A DNA stretch of 52,165 nucleotides from an uncultured Porphyromonadaceae bacterium (GCA_900547825.1 URII01000012.1:1-52165), one strand, 5' to 3'; shown: positions 1-9,352, numbered from the stretch's first letter. Translations and numbers: made by a program. The notes: a model not told the origin generated them from the sequence alone.

Positions 1-835
1 CGCGGCCTCCTGAGGCTTCAATAGAGGGTGAGGGATAATCAGTCGGGATCCCGACAATTCCGGCAGCTTCCTCCGTAGTCATCTCCTCGATGTTCGCAAA
101 GCGGCTCCATCCCGACGCCTCACGATATTTCTCAACGCATCCCTTAGGCACTGCCAATACAATATTATCCACACCTATTGGAACAATGGATAAGTCAGGC
201 GAAGACTGTGGATATCCATTAAGTCCGAATGCGGCATCGGTCATAAACGGCGGCTCGATGGCTTTTACCACAACTCTGCCTATAAACCCACATCCGATAA
301 AAGCACGCGGCGCGATGGTTTTCAGTGTAGATGGGAGTACAAGAGTCCCATATAGCTCACTGTTATATAATCCAAAACTGGCGATAGCACAAACGCCTTC
401 AGGAATTTCCAATACAGTCATAGTCTCACATGAATAGACATAGCTTAGGGATTCTGATTCGATAATCCTGAGATTACCTGGCTTCAGGGTAAGGTGGAGT
501 ATACGACCCCAGCTGAAAGCTTCCGAATCAATGGACTGGATGGTAGGGGGTACTGTAAGATGACGTATGTACAGTCCGGCCAATGCATGTGTCCCGATGT
601 GGATCACTTCATACTCGTTACCTGATTCATCGGTGACATGGCCAGGTATCTCAAATTCCTCATTCCATTTGTTTTTTTGCAGATTGTGTCCGATAAGAGA
701 TACCACTCCATCCGTAAGGCTCCATGTTTGATATTTCAGTCCATCTTTTTCGAAAATAATTTCTTCTGTGGGAATGGCGAAAGCTGTCATGGCGCACATT
801 ATAGCAAAAGCAGCTATCAATATTCTTGTTTTCAT
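1..835 (-). CDS. LRR (BspA-like) secreted protein, copy 1, 3' end outside window
   Basis: The open frame begins at an ATG at 835 with a signal peptide (starts MKTRILIAAFAIMCAMTAFA) and stays open to the window edge, so about 278 residues are seen and the C terminus is missing. It is a close paralogue of the next gene upstream (910-1905). The two share GHVTDESGNEYEVI-type segments, a VLAVPKGCVEKYR element near residue 230 and an almost identical stretch GIVGIPTDYPSP before the expected sorting domain. The beta-strand repeats of the LPSTLKTIAPRAF type are those of LRR_5/BspA-like surface proteins, which are usually adhesins or binding proteins. The 74-bp gap to the upstream LRR gene contains a remnant of the C25 peptidase gene (849-889). 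Its exact ligand cannot be told from the sequence. Confidence 0.8.
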   Translation of the reverse strand, partial: MKTRILIAAFAIMCAMTAFAIPTEEIIFEKDGLKYQTWSLTDGVVSLIGHNLQKNKWNEEFEIPGHVTDESGNEYEVIHIGTHALAGLYIRHLTVPPTIQSIDSEAFSWGRILHLTLKPGNLRIIESESLSYVYSCETMTVLEIPEGVCAIASFGLYNSELYGTLVLPSTLKTIAPRAFIGCGFIGRVVVKAIEPPFMTDAAFGLNGYPQSSPDLSIVPIGVDNIVLAVPKGCVEKYREASGWSRFANIEEMTTEEAAGIVGIPTDYPSPSIEASGGR

Positions 836-848
836 ATTCTTATGTTTT

Positions 849-889
849 TAATGTTTGACTATTATATCTGCCGACTTCACCGGATTTTT
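849..889 (-). pseudogene. Scar of a deleted C25 peptidase gene
   Basis: Bases 849-865 are identical to 1919-1935, the last codons of the intact C25 peptidase gene. Bases 866-889 match 2313-2336 of the same gene at 23 of 24 positions. Both blocks keep the order and orientation they have in the gene, but the roughly 377 bp that separate them there are gone, and so is the rest of the gene. The scar sits just upstream of LRR copy 1, where the intact peptidase sits relative to LRR copy 2. Confidence 0.75.
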
Positions 890-909
890 AATTCATGACA
901 GATTTTGGG

Positions 910-1905
910 TCAGTCCACTTTTACCTTTATGTTGTGGCGAGAGGCGCTGACTATGTATATTCCTTGCGGGAGCGAGAATGTGTGGGAACCGCTTATGGTG
1001 GCAGAGGCCACGGTGCGGCCCTGGACGTCAGTGATGCGCACGGCTGTGGCTGAATTTGCCTTCACGTTGATGGCTCCGCGGCTTCCGGTGGCTTCAATAA
1101 TGGGTGAGGGATAATCAGTCGGGATCCCGACAATTCCGGCAGCTTCCTCCGGAGTCATCTCCTCAATGTTTGCAAACCGGCTCCATCCTGACGCCTGACG
1201 GTATTTCTCAACGCATCCCTTGGGCACTGCCAATACAGCTCCGCTGACAGGTATGGGGAGTTCTTGCATAGCAGTTGACCACCGTCCTTTCAGTCCGAAT
1301 GCGGCATCTGTCATGACAGGTGGTTCAACAGCTTTTATTACAACTCTCCGGACACCGAAATTTCCAGAAAGCGCGAGTGGACCGACTGATTTAAGGGTGG
1401 AGGGGAGTACCAGTGTTCCAAATACAGAGCTGTTGTATAGTCCGTCTCGGCAAATGGCCGATACGCCTTCCGGAACTTCGAATACAATCATTTCGTCAGC
1501 TGATGAAACATTTGAAAAAGCAAAAGGCTCAATGACGCCGAGATTGCCCGGTTTGATATTCATTCGGATTATCCTGCTTCCAGAGAATGCCCACCCATTA
1601 ATAGTCTGAATAGTGGGCGGTACAATCAGAAGCCGGATGTATAGATCTTTCAATGCCTGTGAGCCGATTCCGATCACATCATATTCGTTGCCCGATTCAT
1701 CAGTGACGTGTCCTGGGAGTTCGATTTTCTCATTCCAAGTTTTTGTTGATAGTGTATGACCGATTAAATATACCGCTTCATCTACAAGGTATACAGGTTC
1801 ATATATGAAGCCATCTTTTTCGAATCCATCTTCAGGAATGTTGTAGGCAGAGGCTGTTATTGAGCACAGTATTGCCAAAACAGCAATTAATATTTTTGTT
1901 CTCAT
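910..1905 (-). CDS. LRR (BspA-like) secreted protein with T9SS-like C-terminal tail, copy 2
   Basis: 331 residues. Residues 1-20 are a signal peptide (MRTKILIAVLAILCSITASA). The middle contains irregular LRR_5-type strands such as LPSTLKSVGPLALSGNFG and VPEGVSAICRDGLYNSS, then a VLAVPKGCVEKYRQASGW element that closes many Bacteroidales BspA-like domains. From about residue 268 a short beta domain (INVKANSATAVRITDVQG ... PQGIYIVSASRHNIKVKVD) resembles a type A T9SS sorting domain, so surface delivery is likely. It starts 12 bp after the C25 peptidase stop, which implies one transcript. It is a tandem paralogue of the gene at 1-835. Confidence 0.85.
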   Translation of the reverse strand: MRTKILIAVLAILCSITASAYNIPEDGFEKDGFIYEPVYLVDEAVYLIGHTLSTKTWNEKIELPGHVTDESGNEYDVIGIGSQALKDLYIRLLIVPPTIQTINGWAFSGSRIIRMNIKPGNLGVIEPFAFSNVSSADEMIVFEVPEGVSAICRDGLYNSSVFGTLVLPSTLKSVGPLALSGNFGVRRVVIKAVEPPVMTDAAFGLKGRWSTAMQELPIPVSGAVLAVPKGCVEKYRQASGWSRFANIEEMTPEEAAGIVGIPTDYPSPIIEATGSRGAINVKANSATAVRITDVQGRTVASATISGSHTFSLPQGIYIVSASRHNIKVKVD

Positions 1906-1917
1906 ACAATTTATAAT

Positions 1918-4449
1918 TTAATGTTTGACTATTATCTTTTTTGTATCCAATATTTCATTATTCACTTTTAGGACAACGATATATGTGTCATTTTTAAGGG
2001 CTGATGTATCAATCGAGATTTCAGAACTGCCGGTTTCTATGGAATAATTGAAATCAGCACCCGTATTTACGCCGGTCATTATTATATCCCCACCGGCAGG
2101 TAGTTCTTCCCTCAGCACTATATTGAGGTAGCCCGAGGCGGGGGAGGGTGATATTGACTTAATCAGATTTTGCGGGGCAGATTTACTTTGGGCAGAAGAG
2201 GCGTTCTGTAAATCGGCGTATGTGAAAATCTTGGTTTTCTTGTTGTGTCCTTGCACACAGATCACCGTATGTTCGATATTTTCAGGCGTGAAAGTAACAC
2301 CCGAACCTACGAATCTGCCTACTTCACCGGATTTTTTATCATAGTAGGATACACGCAGGGACTGAAAGGGGGGAAATGCATAAACGGATACCTGACCAGA
2401 CTCATTCAACTTTACAGATAGATTTTCATATTCTGTAGGTGGGCCTGTACGGAATTCCATGCCGGGATCCCCGAATATATGAATTATTTTATGAATATAT
2501 CCCTTATAAAGGCCTATCTTTGGGAAAGCCACCTCAGTGTCCGACAACGATTTCGCCAATAAAGGGCCTAAAACATAAGTGGCACTCTTTACCGGATCTA
2601 AATCAGAGAAATAAATCTCTTTTAAAAAATCTTCTTTTATGTTGGGCTTGGGCCAAATGTTTCGTATGAGACATACGCCCAAAACATCAGCGCACCAACT
2701 ATAACCCCAGTTAGTGTTTGCTAGCATAGCTACTGCCCCTCCATTAGGGTTACGTATAAATGATTCTACTACACAGTCGTTTTTAAAAGCGCCTATTTTA
2801 CAAGTACCTGGTGCAAATATAATTGGAAGCCGGTTTCCATTTGTCAGGGCCGTTGCATGCGTTTTTGAAAAGAAGGGTGGAGACCAGTCATATTCAGATC
2901 CATGGGTATGTACAAACGCCAATAAACAGCCTTTATTCAATCTATCGGAAATGACATCGGCATTTCCATTCCATGCAAAATTAGGCCGCAAGAGTTCTGT
3001 GGGTACCGAATCGTTTTTATTCCATACCAATAAGGTGTCTTTGGGATGAGCATAATAAATCCGCTCCATTTTATACGGATACTTAGAAAAGCGTGAGATA
3101 GCGGAAAATTTCTGTTTCTGAATATGTTTGCGAATTACTTCTGTAGTTTCAATAAATGGTATATCCTCTTTGTGGATATTGGGAGTCTTATTTTCATTGG
3201 TCTTGCGTTCAGGTTCAAATCCAGCTATCCCCAATATTGTTTCATAGAATTTGATATCAGTGGGTGGTTCTTTTTCATACGTAATAAGCTTGTCTACATA
3301 ATTATCAGCCTCTACTGACGTGGACACAGGAATACGCCCTACAAACACATCCTGACTGTGATACCCGATCTGGTCAATACATCCGTATTCATTGTCGGAA
3401 TATTTGCTATACCCAGGTTCTCCAATCTCGCCCAAATAGGGGGGTGTAACAACAGTAAACGGACAGGAGGGTACATCCTCTTCATCACCTATAATGAGTA
3501 GATAGCGCAGATTCTCGTCGGCTGCGTAAAGTTCCTTGACTTTGGCGCGGATGGTTTCAGGCGTCCAACCGGAATTAAAGGAAGTGTGGACTGTAAATCC
3601 CAAAGTACGTTTCCATTCAACCAGTTTGTCGACCGCACTTTTGAATTTCGAAGTGGATACAATGAGATAGGATTGGGGATCAGGGTTGGATTTAATCTCA
3701 TAGCGTCCTACCTCCACTGTGTCCGCTATCTGATAACGGGTGGTGTCCAATAACATGTCATGATTCACAACAATACCGGATAGAAACTCACGGTCGGCCA
3801 TAGGAATATCGGGATTGACAGCCGCACGGGATTTTTCGGATAGGCTCATCATGCCTATCGAGACTCTGTAAGTAAGCCGTTTGAGTATCCTGACTTTTGA
3901 ATTCGTCACATCATATACAACCGGCCTTACTTTCACGGAAACCAATCTGCTGCCACGCATATACTGGTCATTGCATATGGATACAGGTTTTGGAGCATAA
4001 AATTCATCTGTTGAAGATTTTGATGCGTCTTCAAGATAGATTACATTTCCATACGGATCGTGAATAGGCGATGAGGCAACTAATTTACAAGGATATTCCA
4101 CATATACGCTGTCAGTCACCTTGATTTCGCAATTGACTTTCCAGGGCACATAGAGTTTATCTATACGTTCGAGGAGTGAGGGGCCTATGACTCCTACCGT
4201 CTGGCTGAATCCGGGGATATGGCAACTGTATTCCCCTTTTTTCACAGCGTCCTCTATAATCTCACAATCGGGGATGGTGTAGGAAACTGTGATTGCAAAT
4301 TTGCCGGATGAGACGTTGCGCTGCGGGGTGGTTGCCGATTTATCCGATAGGGTGAGGGAGGATAAATCCAACGTCTTGGCCGACAAACCGTTGATGGACA
4401 AAACTGTGAGGAGACAGAATGTCCAAAGTTTGGTAATGGTGTGGTTCAT
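1918..4449 (-). CDS. Gingipain-family (C25) cysteine peptidase with T9SS-like sorting domain
   Basis: 843 residues from the ATG at 4449. The frame also opens at a TTG at 4455, but MNHTITKLW is the natural signal-peptide start. After a signal peptide of about 25 residues comes a prodomain-like region, then the caspase-like C25 fold: YLIVSTSKFKSAVDKLVEWK, LRYLLIIGDEEDVPSCPF and FVGRIPVST. The expected catalytic dyad is present: His516 in FVHTHGSEYDW and Cys550 in APGTCKIGAF. Their spacing of 34 residues is close to that of known gingipains. The C terminus (about 765-843, ending DTKKIIVKH) has the features of a type A T9SS sorting domain. Expected role: a secreted or surface endopeptidase; specificity is not deducible. 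The downstream LRR gene follows after 12 bp. Confidence 0.9.
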   Translation of the reverse strand: MNHTITKLWTFCLLTVLSINGLSAKTLDLSSLTLSDKSATTPQRNVSSGKFAITVSYTIPDCEIIEDAVKKGEYSCHIPGFSQTVGVIGPSLLERIDKLYVPWKVNCEIKVTDSVYVEYPCKLVASSPIHDPYGNVIYLEDASKSSTDEFYAPKPVSICNDQYMRGSRLVSVKVRPVVYDVTNSKVRILKRLTYRVSIGMMSLSEKSRAAVNPDIPMADREFLSGIVVNHDMLLDTTRYQIADTVEVGRYEIKSNPDPQSYLIVSTSKFKSAVDKLVEWKRTLGFTVHTSFNSGWTPETIRAKVKELYAADENLRYLLIIGDEEDVPSCPFTVVTPPYLGEIGEPGYSKYSDNEYGCIDQIGYHSQDVFVGRIPVSTSVEADNYVDKLITYEKEPPTDIKFYETILGIAGFEPERKTNENKTPNIHKEDIPFIETTEVIRKHIQKQKFSAISRFSKYPYKMERIYYAHPKDTLLVWNKNDSVPTELLRPNFAWNGNADVISDRLNKGCLLAFVHTHGSEYDWSPPFFSKTHATALTNGNRLPIIFAPGTCKIGAFKNDCVVESFIRNPNGGAVAMLANTNWGYSWCADVLGVCLIRNIWPKPNIKEDFLKEIYFSDLDPVKSATYVLGPLLAKSLSDTEVAFPKIGLYKGYIHKIIHIFGDPGMEFRTGPPTEYENLSVKLNESGQVSVYAFPPFQSLRVSYYDKKSGEVGRFVGSGVTFTPENIEHTVICVQGHNKKTKIFTYADLQNASSAQSKSAPQNLIKSISPSPASGYLNIVLREELPAGGDIIMTGVNTGADFNYSIETGSSEISIDTSALKNDTYIVVLKVNNEILDTKKIIVKH

Positions 4450-4515
4450 AAGCAAATGATTTAATGGATAAGAAAAAAAAGATGTGTCAAACGGATGTGG
4501 TTAGGCGTCTGTGTG

Positions 4516-4523
4516 CAAATGTA
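4516..4523 (-). promoter_or_regulatory. -7 box (TACATTTG) for the C25 peptidase gene
   Basis: On the minus strand the sequence reads TACATTTG, which fits the Bacteroidota TAnnTTTG -7 consensus. It lies about 65 bp upstream of the peptidase ATG at 4449. No clear -33 TTG was seen. Confidence 0.5.
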
Positions 4524-4645
4524 ATAAATAAGTTTGTAAAATCAAAATAAATTTTAAAGAAATGGGTCATAAATTATACTTTGAACAATAATTGCGCGGT
4601 AATGTTGCATGATGTGAAATCGGGCAAGGGGGTGGAAATATGATG

Positions 4646-4683
4646 ACCGGGCCTGACTGTGGGAGGAAACAGTCAGGCCCGGT
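4646..4683 (-). terminator. Strong hairpin downstream of cydB
   Basis: A perfect 15-bp inverted repeat (4646-4660 and 4669-4683) with an 8-base loop starts 24 bp past the cydB stop. It lacks a T run directly after the stem on either strand, so it may terminate transcription with help or protect the 3' end. The rest of the 4450-4706 gap holds nothing else except the promoter box at 4516. Confidence 0.6.
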
Positions 4684-4706
4684 GCGGCAATGGGGGGAAT
4701 GGGGGA

Positions 4707-5840
4707 TCAGTATTTTTCGTTGTCGGGGCTGCGCAGCTCTTTTTCGTCAATGGAATGGCGGGTCATGGCGCGCCACACGGTGGATATGTACCACAGCACG
4801 ACGGGTACGAGGAGTGTGACCCAAGTCATGACTTCAAGGGTGAAGCGTGATGAGGAGCTGTTGGCTATGGTGAGCGAGGATGCAGGGTCGGTAAGGGAGG
4901 GGTAGTAGGCTGTGCCGTTGTAGCCGGCTATCCAGAAAAGTGCCATGACGGCGAGGACTGTGCCGGCGCCTGCGGACCATATGCCTTTGGCACCGGTGGC
5001 GGTGAATGCCCCGAGGCCTATGCCGGCGAGCACAAGGAGTACGCCGCAAAGGAATGTGACGAGGATCCACCAGGAGCCGAACAGGTTGCCGAGATATTTG
5101 CAGGGAACTGCCTGACCGGCTGCGTCAATGCCATCGGCGGTGAGCAGCACTGCCACAAAACCGAGGAAGAGCACCGTGAATATTACTCCGTTGATGAGCA
5201 CGGAGCGTTTGTAACGGGCGGTAAAGCCGGGGCTTGCGCTTACCGTGGCAAGCAGGTACATTGCCCCGAGGGTGCGGGCAAGGAAGAGCACCGTGAACCC
5301 GAGCAGCAGATTGCGCCACGAGGCTATGGCTTCGAAGCCGTGGGTGGAGGCCCAGCGGGATATGACAGGGGAGGAACTGTCGAGAAGGTTGCCGCGGCTG
5401 ACGGTGAATTCGGCTCCGAAAAAGAACATGGCCACGGCCACGCCGAGGAGCACACAGCCCACGCAACCGTTGATGAAAAGGAGGGTGTCGTAGGTGGCGG
5501 TGCCGTAGAGGTTGCCGGGTTTGGAGCGGTATTCATAGCTCACGGCCTGGACTATGAAGCTGAATAGTATGAGCATCCATAGCCAGTAGGCGCCTCCGAA
5601 GCTTGTGGAATAGAATAGTGGGAAGGAAGCGAAGAACGCTCCGCCGAATACCACGAGGGTGGTGAAAGTGAGTTCCCATTTGTGGCCTATGGAGTTTACC
5701 ATCAGCTCCTTTTCGGTTTTGTCGCGGTTGAATACGAACAATGTCTGGCCCCCCTGAACGAAGAGCAGGAACACGAGGCAGCCCCCGAGGAGAGAGATCA
5801 CGAACCACCAGTAGTTCTGTAGAAATTCAAGTGTAAACAT
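4707..5840 (-). CDS. cydB: Cytochrome bd ubiquinol oxidase subunit II
   Basis: 377 residues, a typical size for the family. The protein is almost entirely hydrophobic membrane helices and starts MFTLEFLQNYWWFVISLLGGCLVFLLFVQGG, the usual CydB opening helix with a QGG motif. Together with CydA it forms the high-affinity quinol:O2 oxidase in the inner membrane, which lets anaerobic gut Bacteroidales remove or respire nanomolar oxygen. It lies 26 bp downstream of cydA on the same strand. A strong hairpin follows at 4646-4683. Confidence 0.96.
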   Translation of the reverse strand: MFTLEFLQNYWWFVISLLGGCLVFLLFVQGGQTLFVFNRDKTEKELMVNSIGHKWELTFTTLVVFGGAFFASFPLFYSTSFGGAYWLWMLILFSFIVQAVSYEYRSKPGNLYGTATYDTLLFINGCVGCVLLGVAVAMFFFGAEFTVSRGNLLDSSSPVISRWASTHGFEAIASWRNLLLGFTVLFLARTLGAMYLLATVSASPGFTARYKRSVLINGVIFTVLFLGFVAVLLTADGIDAAGQAVPCKYLGNLFGSWWILVTFLCGVLLVLAGIGLGAFTATGAKGIWSAGAGTVLAVMALFWIAGYNGTAYYPSLTDPASSLTIANSSSSRFTLEVMTWVTLLVPVVLWYISTVWRAMTRHSIDEKELRSPDNEKY

Positions 5841-5866
5841 AATTGATGCGGTTTAAGGGCTTGCGG

Positions 5867-7393
5867 TTAATCGGGGATATTGTTGTAATCGGTTTTTGAT
5901 CCGGAACGTATGGCTTTCACCATTATTGACATCTCGGCGGCGAGCAGTGCCGTGAATATAGCGGCGAAGAGCCAGAATGTGAGGCGTACGGTTTCGGTGG
6001 AGATGAACGATATGGCCGCGCGCACAGGCATGAGGCCCTCGATTATCCACGGCTGGCGCCCTACCTCGGCTGTGACCCATCCTGCCTGGCTGCATACCCA
6101 CACTACGGCTATGCCGAGCAAGGCCACCCATTGCCACCAGCGGCGGCTGTAGAGGTGCGGGGCTTTGTAGGCCGCATAGAGGGCCACAATGATGAACAGT
6201 AGCAGATAGCCTCCGGTAAGAACCATTATGTGGAAGGAATAGTAGGTGAGGGCTACCGGGGGGATGGCTTCAGCGGGCGAAGACAGGTAGCCGTAGCCGA
6301 AGTCGGGGTAATACTGACGCAGCGAGGCTGTGGCAGCGGCCATTGCGGCGGTGTCGGATGCAGCAGCGGCGGTGTCGTAGGCCCGGAGTGCCTCATGGGC
6401 GAGGTGGCCTGAGGCTATACGGTCGGCGTTTATCTTGGAAAGGTCGTCGATACCGGCCACATATCCGTTGAAATCGTGTGTGGCGAGAAACGAAAGCCCT
6501 TTGGGAATGGCTATGTTGAAGAGAAAGGGATCCTTGCCGTCGCCGGGTTTCTTGTCAGGGTCGAGGATACCGAATGCCGAGATCTCCACTCCGTTGCCGC
6601 CTTCATAAAGGCCTTCCATGGCAGCGAGCTTCATGGGCTGGTAGGTGGCTGTGTCGACAGCGGATCCGTCGCCTGACCATAGGGTTACGAGCATGCCTGC
6701 AAGGCCGATCCATCCGCCCACTTTCACGGACCGGATGACAAAATCGGAATTGCGGCCAAGCAGGAGGAACCAGCAGCTTACGCCTATGACGAATATTCCG
6801 GCCAATGCCCAGCCGCTGAACACTGCGTGGAAAAACTTGTGTATGGCAACGGGGTTGAACACCACATCCCAGAAGTTGTCCATTACGTTGCGCATCTGTG
6901 CCGGGTCGAACTCCATGCCCACGGGGTTCTGCATCCATGCGTTGGCTATGAGGATCCATGTGGCCGAAAGTGTGGCGCCTATGGCTGTGAGCCATGTGGC
7001 CGAGAGGTGGAACCCTTTTGACACTTTCCCCCAGCCGAAGAACATCACGGCGATGAAAGTGGATTCCATGAAGAATGCCAACAGGCCTTCGATGGCGAGG
7101 GGTGCCCCGAAGATGTCGCCGACAAACCAGCTGTAGTTGCTCCAGTTGGTGCCGAATTCGAATTCAAGGATTATACCTGTTGCCACGCCGAGGGCAAAGT
7201 TGATTCCGAACAGTTTCATCCAGAATTTGGTTATGGCTTTCCACCGCTGGCTGCCGGTGCGGTAATAGATTGTCTCCATTACGGCCACTATTACCGACAG
7301 GCCCAATGTGAGGGGCACGAAGAGCCAATGGTACATGGCGGTCAGAGCGAACTGCGCGCGCGACCAGTCTACCACACTCATTAAATCGTTCAT
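5867..7393 (-). CDS. cydA: Cytochrome bd ubiquinol oxidase subunit I
   Basis: 508 residues. The N terminus WSRAQFALTAMYHWLFVPLT carries the conserved haem-ligand histidine (His22, equivalent to His19 of the E. coli protein). NPVAIHKFFHAVFSGW supplies the second conserved histidine region, QPMKLAAMEGLY the quinol-binding Q-loop start, and GRQPWIIEGLMP the late conserved block. CydA holds the haem groups and the quinol oxidation site. The gene sits between a DUF4492 gene and cydB, the standard Bacteroidota arrangement. The start was taken as MNDLMSVVDW; the internal ATG at residue 5 is also possible. Confidence 0.97.
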   Translation of the reverse strand: MNDLMSVVDWSRAQFALTAMYHWLFVPLTLGLSVIVAVMETIYYRTGSQRWKAITKFWMKLFGINFALGVATGIILEFEFGTNWSNYSWFVGDIFGAPLAIEGLLAFFMESTFIAVMFFGWGKVSKGFHLSATWLTAIGATLSATWILIANAWMQNPVGMEFDPAQMRNVMDNFWDVVFNPVAIHKFFHAVFSGWALAGIFVIGVSCWFLLLGRNSDFVIRSVKVGGWIGLAGMLVTLWSGDGSAVDTATYQPMKLAAMEGLYEGGNGVEISAFGILDPDKKPGDGKDPFLFNIAIPKGLSFLATHDFNGYVAGIDDLSKINADRIASGHLAHEALRAYDTAAAASDTAAMAAATASLRQYYPDFGYGYLSSPAEAIPPVALTYYSFHIMVLTGGYLLLFIIVALYAAYKAPHLYSRRWWQWVALLGIAVVWVCSQAGWVTAEVGRQPWIIEGLMPVRAAISFISTETVRLTFWLFAAIFTALLAAEMSIMVKAIRSGSKTDYNNIPD

Positions 7394-7465
7394 AGTTGTA
7401 ATAATAGTTAAAGGGTATTGAGTTATTTAATTGTATATTTGCTGATATTACGGATTGTAGGTGGG

Positions 7466-7708
7466 TCAGAGTCGCCGCGAGTCAAGGAGCGATGATCTTA
7501 CGGCTCCGGCCCGGGCATCGTCCGAATCGTAGTCGCGCTGAAGAATGTCGGGAAAGAAGAATAATTTCATTACTGCGAATATCAGCACGAGCTTTATTAT
7601 TATGATCAGCCACAGGGTGCGCCCCGTGGTCATTTCGCGGAATCCGTCGCGGTAAAAGCGGCATACGCCCGTTATCCATCCTGTAAGTATGGTCAACAAC
7701 CGTTTCAT
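7466..7708 (-). CDS. DUF4492 small membrane protein of the cytochrome bd operon
   Basis: 80 residues. It has an amphipathic start, the block FYRDGFREMTTGRTLWLIII and one transmembrane helix ending in LFFFPDIL, which is the signature of DUF4492. In Bacteroidota this family is found directly upstream of cydA, as here (72 bp gap). By analogy with small CydX/CydH-type subunits it may help assemble or stabilise the oxidase, but that is inference. The acidic and basic tail (DYDSDDARAG ... SRRL) should lie on the cytoplasmic side. Confidence 0.88.
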   Translation of the reverse strand: MKRLLTILTGWITGVCRFYRDGFREMTTGRTLWLIIIIKLVLIFAVMKLFFFPDILQRDYDSDDARAGAVRSSLLDSRRL

Positions 7709-7772
7709 GGTGTAGGGGTGCCGGGCGGTTAAGTTGCCGGCAGTGTTACGGCGTAAAAGTACAATTTTTTTT

Positions 7773-7780
7773 TAACTTTG
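7773..7780 (+). promoter_or_regulatory. -7 box (TAACTTTG) for the Wzi-like gene
   Basis: A perfect TAnnTTTG box follows a run of T. It lies 12-18 bp before the candidate ATG codons at 7793 and 7799, so the transcript would have almost no leader and the start cannot lie upstream of 7793. No well-spaced -33 TTG was found. Confidence 0.55.
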
Positions 7781-7798
7781 CAACCAAATTTAATGACA

Positions 7799-9352
7799 AT
7801 GTCAAAACATAGACTAAGCATACTTATTTCGGTCGGTTTGGCTTCAGGGGCGCTGTGTGCTTCGGGGGCTGAAAAGATCGACTACGGGGCACAGGTGACG
7901 GCGTCGGGAGCTTCGGGCGAGTTCGCGCCTTTTTATATGGCGTCGTTGCGTCACGGCACCTTGACACAGAAATTCAATACGCTTGCCGGGATTTATGCAC
8001 GTCACGACATGGACACTACCAGGCGTTTCAGCTGGGCTTACGGTGTGGCTGCCATGGGCGGATTCGCTTCATCCACCGCTTATGGCCGTTTTGTGCCGGA
8101 AGGTGAGGAGGGGGGCCGATGGACGGTGCGTGACTGCCGCCCTGCGGCGGTAAGGCTTCAGGAGCTTTACGGATCGGTGAAATACAGGTCGCTGCAATTG
8201 TTTGTGGGGATGAAGGAGCGCGGTTCGGACTGGCTTGACAATGACCTGACCTCGGGTGACCTGATGCATAGCGGCAATGCCGTGCCTATACCTCAGGTGC
8301 GTGCCGGGTTCATAGATTTTCAGAATATACCTCTCACAAAAGGGTGGGTGCAGATAACCGGAAGCATAGCCTACGGGAAGTTTTTTCAGGATGCGTGGCT
8401 AAAGGACCATTACAATTATTATAACAGCCATATAACCCTCGGCCAGCTGTATACCTACAAGGATATTTTTCTGCGTTCCAATCCGGATAAACCTCTGTCG
8501 GTGATGATCGGCGCACAGATAGCCGGACTGTTCGGCGGCACTACCTATAAATATAAGAACGGACGGATAGAGTCGGTGACCCATAACGGCGAGGGCCTGA
8601 AACAGTTCTGGGACATGTTCATACCCACCGAAGGATCGGGCGATATGTTCTATGAGGGACAGACTCTCGGCTCGTGGAATTTCATGGCCCGTTACCGGTT
8701 GCCCGGAGGCCATAAGCTGAAGGGCTATTTCCAATGGCTATGGGAGGATGGCTCGAGCATGGGGCGCTGCAACAAATGGGACGGCCTGTGGGGTGTGGAG
8801 TATGATGCTCCGGCTCCATGGTGGGTGGATGGCGCTGTGGCGGAATATGTGGATTTCCGCGACATGAGCGGGCCCGTGCACTGGGCTCCCGGACTGAATC
8901 CCGGCACTACGGTGACCGGGGAGGCCACCGGAGGCGATGACTATTACAACAATTATTTCTACAACGCTTATGCCAACTGCGGCATGGCGCTCGGCACCCC
9001 TATGGCCATGAGTCCGATATATAACACGGACGGGTATCCGCTGTTTCTGCTGAACCGGTTCCACGGCTTTCATGTGGCAGTAAAGGGTCAGTTGGCCAAG
9101 GGGTTGCGTTACCGTGTGAAATTCGGTTACCGGAGAGCTTTCGGCACTCCGCTGCTGCCGCTGCCGGAGCCTGTGCATTCATACATGGCCATGTGTGAGG
9201 GTGTGTATGCGCTTCCGTCGGTGGAGGGGCTTAAAATCACGGCCCAACTTGGGCTTGACCGGGGAAAAATGCCGGGAAATTCGTTCGGCGCCCTCGTGTC
9301 GGTGAGCTATGACGGCGTGTTTGACATAAAACCATCAGCCAACAGGAAATGA
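7799..9352 (+). CDS. Wzi-like capsule assembly outer-membrane beta-barrel protein
   Basis: 517 residues from ATG 7799; 7793 would add two residues. The signal peptide is MSKHRLSILISVGLASGALC to about residue 25. The rest is a beta-barrel with aromatic girdles. The stretch LQLFVGMKERGSDWLDND followed by SGNAVPIPQVRAGFIDFQNIP is the hallmark of Bacteroidales proteins annotated as capsule assembly Wzi family. In the model family Wzi is a lectin-like outer-membrane protein that tethers capsular polysaccharide to the cell surface. No capsule synthesis genes are in the window. Its stop overlaps the start of the lipoprotein gene at 9349, so the two are probably co-translated. Confidence 0.85.
   Translation: MSKHRLSILISVGLASGALCASGAEKIDYGAQVTASGASGEFAPFYMASLRHGTLTQKFNTLAGIYARHDMDTTRRFSWAYGVAAMGGFASSTAYGRFVPEGEEGGRWTVRDCRPAAVRLQELYGSVKYRSLQLFVGMKERGSDWLDNDLTSGDLMHSGNAVPIPQVRAGFIDFQNIPLTKGWVQITGSIAYGKFFQDAWLKDHYNYYNSHITLGQLYTYKDIFLRSNPDKPLSVMIGAQIAGLFGGTTYKYKNGRIESVTHNGEGLKQFWDMFIPTEGSGDMFYEGQTLGSWNFMARYRLPGGHKLKGYFQWLWEDGSSMGRCNKWDGLWGVEYDAPAPWWVDGAVAEYVDFRDMSGPVHWAPGLNPGTTVTGEATGGDDYYNNYFYNAYANCGMALGTPMAMSPIYNTDGYPLFLLNRFHGFHVAVKGQLAKGLRYRVKFGYRRAFGTPLLPLPEPVHSYMAMCEGVYALPSVEGLKITAQLGLDRGKMPGNSFGALVSVSYDGVFDIKPSANRK

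Noticed and set aside
5125..5466. Long reading frames opposite or inside cydAB, gyrA and other GC-rich genes
   Set aside because: They are arginine-, proline- or serine-rich shadows of well-supported genes with no family features.
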